64,000 bases of DNA from the NCBI RefSeq assembly GCF_900115465.1, contig NZ_FOWN01000003.1, positions 1 through 64,000 of the forward strand, written 5' to 3'. This document shows, in pieces, positions 28,777 to 36,311 of this stretch (its first letter is position 1; every line of letters starts with the position of its first letter). Position numbers and translations under genes: made by a program. The notes beneath the pieces were generated by a model. The model ran no database searches, was not told where the DNA came from, and saw only the letters and a list, made by a program, of their open reading frames with translations. The DNA is from Halolactibacillus alkaliphilus. GTDB lineage: Bacteria > Bacillota > Bacilli > Bacillales > Amphibacillaceae.

Positions 28777-29253
28777 CTATGAGCGCTCTAAACCTTTACG
28801 GTCGTATTTATTATGATACTTTTTCCATTTCCCGTTACGAATCATCTGGTTAATAATCTCAGAGAACACCAGACCTAAGGCAATAGCACCAGAAAGCATT
28901 ACTACCCGGGCAGCATACGGTATCGCCACATCATAATTATTTTCAACGAAATGACGCATCGCATCGTAAGCTAAGCCACCAGGCACAAGCGGAATGATTC
29001 CTGCCACATTAAAGATAATAATTGGCGTTCGAAACCATTTAGCGAAGATTTGACTAATAACAGCAACAACTGCCGCCGCTGCTAAAGTAGCCACAACTTC
29101 ATCTACTGTAAAAAGAACCAGTACCCGGTAAAGGGACCAACCAATCATGCCCACTGTCCCACACTGAAACAATACTTGTCTTGGCACATTAAATATAATC
29201 GCAAAACCTGCCGCTGCAAAAAAAGAGACAACCATTTGTTCAATTAACATCAT
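28777..29253 (-). CDS. ThrE-type threonine/serine exporter, small subunit (YjjB-like)
   Basis: A 158-residue membrane protein with four or five helices (IEQMVVSFFAAAGFAIIFNVP; VATLAAAAVVAVIS; GIIPLVPGGLAYDAMR). It corresponds to the second half of ThrE; in many bacteria ThrE is split into YjjP and YjjB parts that act together. The start at ATG 29253 lies nine bases after GGGAGGG, and the ribosome site overlaps the end of the YjjP-like gene. Confidence 0.85.
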   Translation of the reverse strand: MMLIEQMVVSFFAAAGFAIIFNVPRQVLFQCGTVGMIGWSLYRVLVLFTVDEVVATLAAAAVVAVISQIFAKWFRTPIIIFNVAGIIPLVPGGLAYDAMRHFVENNYDVAIPYAARVVMLSGAIALGLVFSEIINQMIRNGKWKKYHNKYDRKGLERS

Positions 29254-29271
29254 TGTTTTAAGCCCTCCCAT

Positions 29272-30012
29272 TTAAAAAATAAAGAAAATAACCGCAATAC
29301 CTGCACCAATTGCTGCCGCAGTAAGGAAGGCTTCTGCCCCTTTGGTTATACCTGAAACTAAATGACCTGCCATCAAGTCACGAACCGCATTAGTAATCAA
29401 AAGACCTGGGACAAGCGGCATAATCGCTCCGATAATAATTTTATCAATTTCTTGACCAAGATTAAGAAATATAATCAAATAAGCAAAAAGACCAACAAAA
29501 CTAGCCGCTAAAAACTCTGCGAAAAAACGAATCTTAATCATGTCGTGGAAATAACTCATTAATCCGTAGCCGAGCGCACCAACAAAGAAAGCAGGCAAGA
29601 AATCCACCCACGCCCCATCAAACATAATCGTAAAACACCCACTGGCAAATGCTGCTGCGAGTAACTGTATTTCATTCGGATACGTATCTTTTTGTTCATC
29701 AATGGTAATGAGTGCTTTCGCAGCATCTGTAACATCTAAATGCCCTGAAGAAATCGCGCGTGAAACACCATTTACTTGCGTCACTTTATGCAAATCTGTT
29801 TCTCTACTTACGATTCGCACAAAGTTTGTTGGTTCGGTTATATCTGTCGCAAACATAATAGCTGTTGGCGTAGCATGCGCTTGAGCGCCATCCATACCAT
29901 ATGACTGCGCAATACGAATCATCGTATCTTCAACACGATACGTCTCTGCTCCACTTTGCAACATGAGCTTTCCAGCTAAAAGACATACTTCTGTTACTGT
30001 GTAACGCTCCAC
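29272..30012 (-). CDS. ThrE-type threonine/serine exporter, large subunit (YjjP-like), GTG start
   Basis: A 246-residue protein. The N-terminal cytoplasmic domain (LMLQSGAETYRVEDTMIRIA; VSRETDLHKVTQVN) carries the conserved sequence of the family, followed by about five membrane helices with IMPLVPGLLITNAVRDLMAGH. It begins with GTG at 30012 behind AAGGAGTG. With the small subunit it would export threonine, serine or similar solutes. Confidence 0.88.
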   Translation of the reverse strand: MERYTVTEVCLLAGKLMLQSGAETYRVEDTMIRIAQSYGMDGAQAHATPTAIMFATDITEPTNFVRIVSRETDLHKVTQVNGVSRAISSGHLDVTDAAKALITIDEQKDTYPNEIQLLAAAFASGCFTIMFDGAWVDFLPAFFVGALGYGLMSYFHDMIKIRFFAEFLAASFVGLFAYLIIFLNLGQEIDKIIIGAIMPLVPGLLITNAVRDLMAGHLVSGITKGAEAFLTAAAIGAGIAVIFFIF

Positions 30013-30026
30013 GACATCACTCCTTA

Positions 30027-31175
30027 TTAACTATTTTTATAAAACCAGTGGTACATGCCAATCAATAATGAGCCAATAATGGTCATAACGCCCATCGCAA
30101 CGTATAAGGTTTGACCGCCCAAGTTATCTAACACATAGCCCCCACCAAGCGAGCCAATGATGCCAGAAAAGCCAAAGAAGACAGTCATATAAATCAAGTG
30201 ACCCGTTGCCTGCATATGTTCTGGAATTAATCGGGAGATATAGTCAAATGAGGCTAAATAAAAGACACCAAATGATAAGCCGTGCAATACTTGCAAACTA
30301 ACCAATACATAAGGATCGCCTACAAAGCCATAAATTAACCAACGAACTGTATATACCCAAGAAGCAATGACCATAAATATAAGCGGATGAAATTTACGGA
30401 ACCATTTACCCGCAAACATAAATACCATCGCTTCACTAAATACCCCTAAGAACCAAGCAAGTCCAACTAAACTATCTCTGCCACCGATTTGACGAATATA
30501 CAGACCCATAAAGCTATCGTTTACTCGGTGAGTGATTGTCACAAGAAACATCACAACTAACAATGTGATAAAGCGTTTGTTTTTTAATAGCTTCCCAACA
30601 TCTTTAAAATTGATTGGTTTTGACTCCACCTTAACATCTTTTAATCGTGTCGTTAAAATAAGTAGCGTTACTGTCATTATCCCGTAAGGGATAAAAAGAT
30701 ACTGAATCCCAACCCAGTCGACATATTGTCCAATAATCAATGAACTAATCGCAAAACCAATCGACCCCCATGTTCTAATCGAACCGAAAGAAACACCTAA
30801 CGCTTTGGCACGACGCTGAGCCAGCGAGTCAGCTAGTGGCGATATCGATGATGAAAAAAAGTAAAAGAAAACTGCCGAAAACAGTAAAACACCCAGCACT
30901 TCCATCTGGAAGAAAAAGAAACTACTAATAATTAAACCCACTGTCGCAACAAGTAATACTTTCTGTACCGTTTGAAATTTGTCGCTAATATAACCACAAA
31001 GTGGCTGTGAAATAATCGAAACAGTTGGTCCTACAGCGAGTACCCAACCGATTTCTTGATCTGATAAACCACGATAAGCAAGTAGTAACGGTAAGAAACT
31101 AATTACCATCGTATTAGCACCATGAAAACTAAATAACAGCATTTTCAACGGCGCGAGTGATTCTTTATGTGCCAA
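30027..31175 (-). CDS. MFS transporter (MFS_1-like/HcaT type), probable TTG start
   Basis: A 382-residue 12-helix facilitator. It has GYISDKFQTVQK after helix 2, FGSIRTWGSIGFAISSL in the centre, typical of the LacY/HcaT/nucleoside-transporter branch, and GSLGGGYVLDNLGGQ near the end. The start is placed at TTG 31175 right after GGAGAAGGATA; no ATG is available and an upstream TTG would place the ribosome site inside the gene. First gene of the five-gene operon that ends at the FAH gene. Substrate unknown. Confidence 0.82.
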   Translation of the reverse strand: MAHKESLAPLKMLLFSFHGANTMVISFLPLLLAYRGLSDQEIGWVLAVGPTVSIISQPLCGYISDKFQTVQKVLLVATVGLIISSFFFFQMEVLGVLLFSAVFFYFFSSSISPLADSLAQRRAKALGVSFGSIRTWGSIGFAISSLIIGQYVDWVGIQYLFIPYGIMTVTLLILTTRLKDVKVESKPINFKDVGKLLKNKRFITLLVVMFLVTITHRVNDSFMGLYIRQIGGRDSLVGLAWFLGVFSEAMVFMFAGKWFRKFHPLIFMVIASWVYTVRWLIYGFVGDPYVLVSLQVLHGLSFGVFYLASFDYISRLIPEHMQATGHLIYMTVFFGFSGIIGSLGGGYVLDNLGGQTLYVAMGVMTIIGSLLIGMYHWFYKNS

Positions 31176-31405
31176 TATCCTTCTCCCCTTCACGTTCAAT
31201 CCAATTGAACCTATTATATCGATTTATGAAAGGAATTGAAAGTCATTGCCCGGTATTGTTTTATCAACTTTTCAAAAAGGGTATACTGTGAGTAGTTCAC
31301 TTATCATCTGTTCATGTAAAGTAAATGCAATCATTTTTTCGTGGATTTAAGAACTGTAAGACAACAATCGAAATTACAAGATAGACTAAAAAGGAGAGAT
31401 TGTGT

Positions 31406-31978
31406 ATGAAACGTAAGAAATCGATAGGTATTATTGGTGCAATTAGTTTGTTTGCTATTTTAGGCCTTATTCTTATTAGCCTTCTTTCAACAAACGGTGA
31501 TGACTTTATCGATGGCGAGGATATATTTAACCTTGAAGACGAGTACATCGTCTATTTTTGGCAAGAAAACTGCCGATACTGCCAAGAAATCGAGGACGAC
31601 ATTGACGCTTTTAAAGAGGATGGACCGTTACCAATATATATTATTGATATGACAAAGTCAGAGAATCGCTTTTTATGGTATGACTGGGAAGCGCATCACG
31701 TAGAAAATGATCGCATAATAGGGTATATCGAAGATGATCAGAGAGTCTTTACCGAAGATCCCGATAGTTACTTAAACAACCAGGATATTCAATACGACAT
31801 TGTTGAAGAAGGCAATCATGTGATCGCGAAACATCAAACAGCTTTTTATAATGCCAACCCCACTGAACTAGCGGAACTTGATATAGTTGTGACACCGTCA
31901 CTACTATACGTAGGCGGAAGTCCACAACTTGCCATTGGTCCAGAAGAAACAGTGGAATTACTTAGGGCCCTTCAATAG
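31406..31978 (+). CDS. Membrane-anchored thioredoxin-fold protein
   Basis: A 190-residue protein with an N-terminal anchor (basic MKRKKS then ~20 hydrophobic residues IGIIGAISLFAILGLILISL) and an extracytoplasmic thioredoxin-like domain. The redox motif CRYC lies in YFWQENCRYCQEIEDD, and a cis-proline region follows in VVTPSLLYVGG. The domain is very acidic, common in salt-tolerant bacteria. The likely role is thiol-disulfide exchange at the outer face of the membrane. ATG 31406 is nine bases after AAGGAG. Single gene. Confidence 0.8.
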   Translation: MKRKKSIGIIGAISLFAILGLILISLLSTNGDDFIDGEDIFNLEDEYIVYFWQENCRYCQEIEDDIDAFKEDGPLPIYIIDMTKSENRFLWYDWEAHHVENDRIIGYIEDDQRVFTEDPDSYLNNQDIQYDIVEEGNHVIAKHQTAFYNANPTELAELDIVVTPSLLYVGGSPQLAIGPEETVELLRALQ

Positions 31979-31987
31979 AGGTATCGC

Positions 31988-32050
31988 AAAAGAACAACAG
32001 CAAGACAACCTTTATATGCGTTACATACAAAAGTGTGCTGTTGTTCTTTT
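31988..32050. terminator. Bidirectional terminator between thioredoxin-like and LuxR-type genes
   Basis: AAAAGAACAACAGCA and TGCTGTTGTTCTTTT form a perfect 15-base stem with a 33-base loop between converging genes. Confidence 0.75.
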
Positions 32051-32669
32051 ATAAATAGAGCCATTGTTTTTTCAATGCTTTAATGACTGCATTGGTCCGG
32101 TCAGGTACATGTAACTTGTGTAAAATTGAGCTAACATAATTCTTTACCGTCTTATCTGATAAAAATAACTCATCAGCGATTTGAACGTTGTTGTAGCCTT
32201 TCACAAGTAATTGCAAGACTTCCCATTCACGCCTTGATAATAAATCAAGTGGGGGATTGGGCTTTTTCACGTGTGTCTCTCGATATACATCAATTAACAT
32301 ACCACCAAGAAATGGGGAGACGTAGCGCTTGCCTTCTTGAATGAATTTTAACGCTTGTACTAGGGTATCCTCATCAATATCATAATAAAGGTATCCTTCA
32401 AGTCCCAATTTAAATAAAGGCTTTGCTTCTTGACTCGCTAGCTCCTCTATCCAAAGAACAATCTTAATCCCCTCGTTATGAAGTCGTTCTAAATCGGCTA
32501 GTTTAGTAAGCGCTTCATTCACATCGATTAAAATAATCGAGGCTTCATTAATTTCTTCATGATTAAATTGATTACAGCAAATAATGTGGCTTCCGTTAAA
32601 ACGACGTTTTAATAATTCTTGAATGCCATCTCTTAGTAGAGAAGGTTTTTTAATAAAATAGAAATTCAT
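32049..32669 (-). CDS. NarL/LuxR-type response regulator, orphan
   Basis: A 206-residue protein with a degenerate receiver (residues ~1-120; the likely phosphoacceptor aspartate is in IILIDVNEAL) and a C-terminal LuxR helix-turn-helix (LLSRREWEVLQLLVKGYNNVQIADELFLSDKTVKNYVSSILHKL read in parts). The domain order matches DegU/ComA-like regulators. No histidine kinase is nearby, so the activating signal is unknown. ATG 32669 is chosen over an in-frame TTG four codons upstream. Confidence 0.85.
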   Translation of the reverse strand: MNFYFIKKPSLLRDGIQELLKRRFNGSHIICCNQFNHEEINEASIILIDVNEALTKLADLERLHNEGIKIVLWIEELASQEAKPLFKLGLEGYLYYDIDEDTLVQALKFIQEGKRYVSPFLGGMLIDVYRETHVKKPNPPLDLLSRREWEVLQLLVKGYNNVQIADELFLSDKTVKNYVSSILHKLHVPDRTNAVIKALKKQWLYL

Positions 32670-32905
32670 AACTTTAATCAACCACTTCTCTTAATATTTT
32701 AATAATTCAAAAAGCTACATTATTTTACACCTTTTTTTTACCGTATCAAACCGAACAGTTTTATGTTACTTTTTTTCTACCTAATCGTCAACAGTCTAAT
32801 CCAGAAATCACGAAAATTACATACTTTTACCTAATGAAATACATTATAAATATCGTCATTTGTCATGTTTTTTGGTATAGTGTGAGTTAAGGGAGTTGAA
32901 TTTCC

Positions 32906-33193
32906 ATGAATATTTCATTGACACAACCAGCATTACACTGGTTTAAACGCGAAATGAACTTAGAAAAAGGACAATTTGTTCGCTTTTACGTCCGTTTTGG
33001 TGGTTATGCTACAAATAATGGGTTTTCTATTGGCCTCACAATGAATGATACCCCAATCGAACCAGCAGCAACCTTAAAAGCAAGTGAGCTAACGTTCTTT
33101 ATCGAACAAAAAGATGCGTGGTTCTTTGATGGAAAAGATCTTAAAGTAAAATATAGTCGTACAAAACAAGAGATTGAATATGTGCTCATTTAA
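32906..33193 (+). CDS. HesB-like protein of the YneR group
   Basis: A 95-residue protein of the HesB/IscA fold, of the Bacillus YneR type: QPALHWFKREMNL, VRFYVRFGGYA, FSIGLTMNDTP, TFFIEQKDAWFFDGKDLKV. It lacks the cysteines that bind iron-sulfur clusters in IscA, so cluster assembly is doubtful. The start follows AAGGGAG. Single gene with own terminator. Confidence 0.85.
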   Translation: MNISLTQPALHWFKREMNLEKGQFVRFYVRFGGYATNNGFSIGLTMNDTPIEPAATLKASELTFFIEQKDAWFFDGKDLKVKYSRTKQEIEYVLI

Positions 33194-33214
33194 TTTTTAG
33201 CACTTACCTAAAAC

Positions 33215-33257
33215 AAAGCGCTAAGGCCCTTATTTCATGCCTTAACGCTTTTATTTT
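33215..33257 (+). terminator. Terminator after the YneR-like gene
   Basis: AAAGCGCTAAGGC and GCCTTAACGCTTTT pair with one mismatch, followed by TATTTTT. Confidence 0.85.
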
Positions 33258-33430
33258 TAATCCATTTAGCGCGTTTTTTCTATAAATCCCTTCACTAACG
33301 AGACGGTTCGATCTTGTTTCTGATCGAAATCGCCTGCTGAGCTTCGGAGATATAATGGTTGCTTTTTTACACAAGTAAGTATTGAACTACCGCTAGGCTA
33401 AAGCCGTAGCGGATTCCTAAGTAAAGATAC

Positions 33431-34389
33431 CTAACAGTATCTAATTGGTTGGGCTATCCCCGAAGCCCCTTCGGTTAGAAGGCTTATAGCTTCGGCTTTT
33501 ATATTTTTACTTGCGTTCAAATCTCTGTTGTGATGGGTGTGACACGTTGGAAACTTCCATTTGCGCAAAGCAAGATTCTTCACGTCTTTATTGCGATAGC
33601 CACAAGAGAAACATAGTTGTCTTGAAGGAAAAGTTTTTTCTATTGGCACAACCTGATATCTACCTTTGCAGGGACGGTTTATCAGTTAATCCGTAAAGGA
33701 TTAGAGAAATAACGGATTATATTTCCAAAAACCACAGTAAGCATCTGTTGGTCTGTCACTTTATATTCGTTTGTAAATACTATAAAAACTTTTTAGGTCA
33801 TACAGGTTTAATTCGTTACATCCGTCAATCCTAAATCTAAGCCAACTGCTTTTTCTGTCTTAGGTAAAGCTTGGCTTTCACTTTCTACTAAGACAGAAAT
33901 ATAATAGTTATTATTAGGTTTACGGATAACCTTAACTGATTTGATGTTGTCATTATCCATGTCGTTCCGGGACATGCTACACTTGACCCACCCCAATTTG
34001 GGTAGTTTAATTTAGCGTTGTTTAGCATTGAATCGAATCGTGCGTTCAAGCGTTTGGTAAGTTTGTTTATAAATCTTCCCTGATTTAAACCGTGGGTAGT
34101 TTGATTGTTTTTTAAAGAATCTGTCAAATGTTTCTTTGAGCTTTTTTACATAATTTTACATCTATTTAGCATCCACCTCTTTTAACCAAAGGTGTTCTTT
34201 TTTTAGTTGTGTGAGTAATACGCTTCACGCGTTATACGATAAGCATTTGACATCGGGATTATTGTCGTATCTTGTGATTAACATCGCCAACATCTGATTC
34301 CAAACAAATCTAGAATGCCCAAATGTTTGATTAATAAGGTGTTGTTGCGCTTTATTGGGATAAATCTTTCCTTCAATACCTTTGTACAT
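33431..34389 (-). pseudogene. tnpB: tnpB pseudogene (RNA-guided nuclease remnant)
   Basis: Reading the minus strand from 34389 gives MYKGIEGKIYPNKAQQHLI, then FGHSRFVWNQML, FDRFFKKQSNYPRFKSGK, RKPNNNYYISVLVE and the RuvC-I motif VGLDLGLTD, broken by several in-frame stops and frame changes. The segment with the RuvC-II glutamate is lost between about 33660 and 33810. The end has a damaged zinc ribbon: CFSC is kept, but the second pair reads KFPTC, and NRDLNASKNI with the RuvC-III aspartate remains. This cannot be an active nuclease. Confidence 0.8.
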
Positions 34390-34431
34390 ATGTTCTCACC
34401 ACCTTTCTCTATACATTATATCCTAACAAAA

Positions 34432-34566
34432 GCAACATTATGGGGAAGGCACTTATGGTCAAGGAGTTATTTCATGTCTACTTTAGGCAATGTATCAAAA
34501 CATATCGCTAAAGACTATATCGATAACCAACTAACCGAATACAATGCGGGTCGCCAGAGACGCTAA
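34432..34566 (+). pseudogene. tnpA: tnpA (Y1 transposase) C-terminal remnant, copy 1
   Basis: The frame reads LWGRHLWSRSYFMSTLGNVS, then KHIAKDYIDNQLTEYNAGRQRR and stop. This matches the C-terminal end of IS200/IS605 Y1 transposases (LW..gYFvsTvGNVs...i..YIenQ). The HUH motif and most of the protein are absent, and no valid start exists except an internal ATG at 34474. Confidence 0.7.
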
Positions 34567-34635
34567 TTCACCACGTCACTAAAGTAACGTGTTCTCTTAG
34601 CTGGCAACCCATATAGAGCATGAGTAAAGTATAGT

Positions 34636-34767
34636 GATTATCCATGGAAGGAATATACTTTTTGGAGCGATGGACACTTCTCCTTTAGCACTAGGAACGT
34701 TAGCAAAGATGCAATTCAAAAATATATTCAAATACAAAGGAATCAGGGCGTAAAAAAGACCAACTAA
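34636..34767 (+). pseudogene. tnpA: tnpA (Y1 transposase) C-terminal remnant, copy 2
   Basis: A second, different tnpA tail lies 70 bases after the first: DYPWKEYTFWSDGHFSFST, RNVSKDAIQKYIQIQRNQG, VKKTN, stop. It again fits the WsdGyF..s.gNVSkdaIqkYI.nQ signature. It shows that at least two IS200/IS605-type elements landed here and decayed. The last bases overlap the terminator of the GH43 gene. Confidence 0.65.
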
Positions 34768-34808
34768 AAACACGCCATCTATATGGTGCGCGGTGTTTTT
34801 AGCTGGTC
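34753..34808 (-). terminator. Terminator after the GH43 gene (34817)
   Basis: On the minus strand GACCAGCTAAAAACACC pairs with GGCGTGTTTTTAGTTGGTC (few mismatches) and is followed by six T (34757-34752). Confidence 0.85.
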
Positions 34809-34816
34809 GATATACA

Positions 34817-35965
34817 TTATTCGTTTACAATCACTTTAGCAAGGACAGGTAAGTCTGTCGGTTCTACTTGATCTCCAGGTATACCGAAAAACGGTGTGCC
34901 ATCCTCTTTCCAGAACAACCTCTGAATTCGGGCATGACGGTTATGGTCATACAATGAATTACCCTCAACATTTTTATAAGGACGGGCATGATAGACAATA
35001 ATATCGTAGCCATCTTCGTCTTTACTGAAGCTATTATGACCTGGCCCATATTGTTTTGTTTCCTCACTCGTCACAAAAACAGGTTGTGATGTTTTTGACC
35101 AGACTGTTGGATCGATTAAATCCGCTGTTTGATTCGCGACAAGATAGCCTACCGCATACGTATGGTCTGTTGCATTGCCAGAGAAGGCAATATAAATTTT
35201 ACCATCATGTTTTATCGCCGCAGGGCCTTCATTCACATAAAAGACACTGTTTTCCCAAGGATATTCAGGTGTTGATAATACTACTTGATTTTTTATTGTC
35301 CATGGATTCTCCATCTCACCAATATAAAGATTGGATATCGTGTCATTGTCAACTTTTTGTGCCCAAACCAGGTAGCGTTTACCGTTACTTTCGAAAGTTG
35401 TCGCATCTAAAGAAAAACTTTGAAAGGCCGTATTTACTTGACCTTTCTCAACCCACTCACCTTCTAACGGATTATCAGCTGTACATTCTAACACGTAAGG
35501 ACGAATCGCCCATACATCATCTTTTGCACCCGCCGCAAAATGGATATACCACTTACCATCAATATAGTGAATTTCAGGTGCCCAAATATGCTCAGACATG
35601 ACACCTTGCTCATGCGCTTCCCAAATAACAACTTCTTCTGCTTCTCGCAAATCATCTAAGGTTTTACTCCGACGGAGCACAATTCTATCATACAGCGGAT
35701 ATGAGCCAGTAAAGTAATAATAACCATCTGAATGTTTGTATAAAAACGGATCTGCTCTTTGTTCAATAAATGGTTGCGGATATTTTTTGATTTTTATTTC
35801 TCCCGTCAAAGCTGTCGTTGATTCAATCGTTGATACCTTTTCCCACTCGACCGGATATTTAGCTTTTATGCCGTTATCAAGCGTTACTTGTACTTCCTTT
35901 GGCAGTTGTGGCGTTTCACCTTTTTTTACTGTTACCGTCACTGGTTCAATTGCTGTTACTTTCAT
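34817..35965 (-). CDS. GH43 arabinofuranosidase/xylosidase-type enzyme with N-terminal Ig-like strand, no signal peptide
   Basis: A 382-residue family 43 enzyme. Residues ~1-60 (VTVTVKKGETPQLPKEVQV, ITALTG-like EIKIK) look like a bacterial Ig-like module; the propeller begins at PFIEQRADPFLYKHSDG with the base aspartate, continues with EHIWAPEIHYIDGKWYIHFAAG, and has the acid glutamate in YVNEGPAAIKHDG. Ig-like modules normally sit in exported enzymes, but no signal sequence precedes this one, so it may be a shortened form of a secreted enzyme, now cytoplasmic. The upstream region has an AraR-like site and cre, tying it to the arabinose regulon. Confidence 0.85.
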   Translation of the reverse strand: MKVTAIEPVTVTVKKGETPQLPKEVQVTLDNGIKAKYPVEWEKVSTIESTTALTGEIKIKKYPQPFIEQRADPFLYKHSDGYYYFTGSYPLYDRIVLRRSKTLDDLREAEEVVIWEAHEQGVMSEHIWAPEIHYIDGKWYIHFAAGAKDDVWAIRPYVLECTADNPLEGEWVEKGQVNTAFQSFSLDATTFESNGKRYLVWAQKVDNDTISNLYIGEMENPWTIKNQVVLSTPEYPWENSVFYVNEGPAAIKHDGKIYIAFSGNATDHTYAVGYLVANQTADLIDPTVWSKTSQPVFVTSEETKQYGPGHNSFSKDEDGYDIIVYHARPYKNVEGNSLYDHNRHARIQRLFWKEDGTPFFGIPGDQVEPTDLPVLAKVIVNE

Positions 35966-36009
35966 TAATAAACCCTTCTTTCCTTATAATCATTTATATT
36001 ATATTCAAT

Positions 36010-36046
36010 TGTTTACGTTTTCATTTTACCACAAACGTACATATAA
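36010..36046 (-). promoter_or_regulatory. cre and AraR-like sites before the GH43 gene
   Basis: On the minus strand TGAAAACGTAAACA (36023-36010) fits the CcpA consensus at 13 of 14 positions, and TTATATGTACGTTTG (36046-36032) resembles the AraR operator. TATAAT is at 36003-35998; the -35 is not clear. Confidence 0.6.
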
Positions 36047-36220
36047 GCAACTGATAATTTACTAATTAATGAAACTTATCCGTATGAATGATTGGTGAAT
36101 ATGTGCATACGAATGATTCCCAAGGGCTTAAATAATGCGAAGTATAAAAGAGGCGCTCGATTAAATAAGAAAAAAGAGAGGCTAAAGTATCCGCGGAGAA
36201 CTAATGAATGTGAGCACACA

Positions 36221-36269
36221 AAAATAACACCGCCCATAACCAAAGATAATTCTTTTGGTTTCAGGCGGT
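36221..36269 (-). terminator. Terminator after fhs
   Basis: On the minus strand ACCGCCTGAAACCAAAAGA pairs with TCTTTGGTTATGGGCGGT, followed by GTTATTTTTG. Confidence 0.85.
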
Positions 36270-36311
36270 ATATTCATTTCAATGGAAACTTTTCCAACAC
36301 AGAATACGTTA

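Larger units (their letters stand above)
33383..34592. mobile_element. Decayed IS605-type element (divergent tnpA remnant and tnpB pseudogene)
   Basis: The element contains a broken tnpB on the minus strand and the 3' part of a tnpA on the plus strand, with adjoining 5' sides as in IS605. Past tnpB lies a stem-loop, CCGCTA-CGGCTTTAGCC-TAGCGG (33390-33412), typical of the right end and guide-RNA 3' end of this family. Past tnpA lies the hairpin CACGTCACT/AGTAACGTG (34572-34591), a likely left end. Boundaries are approximate. No function is expected. Confidence 0.7.
35966..36311. other. Gene-free region between GH43 and fhs
   Basis: Besides the GH43 promoter region, two copies of ACG/TATGAATGATT-like sequence are seen at 36081-36093 and 36106-36118, giving CGTATG and CATACG as an inverted pair. 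The fhs terminator occupies 36221-36269. A 78-codon frame crosses the terminator and is not credible. Confidence 0.5.
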
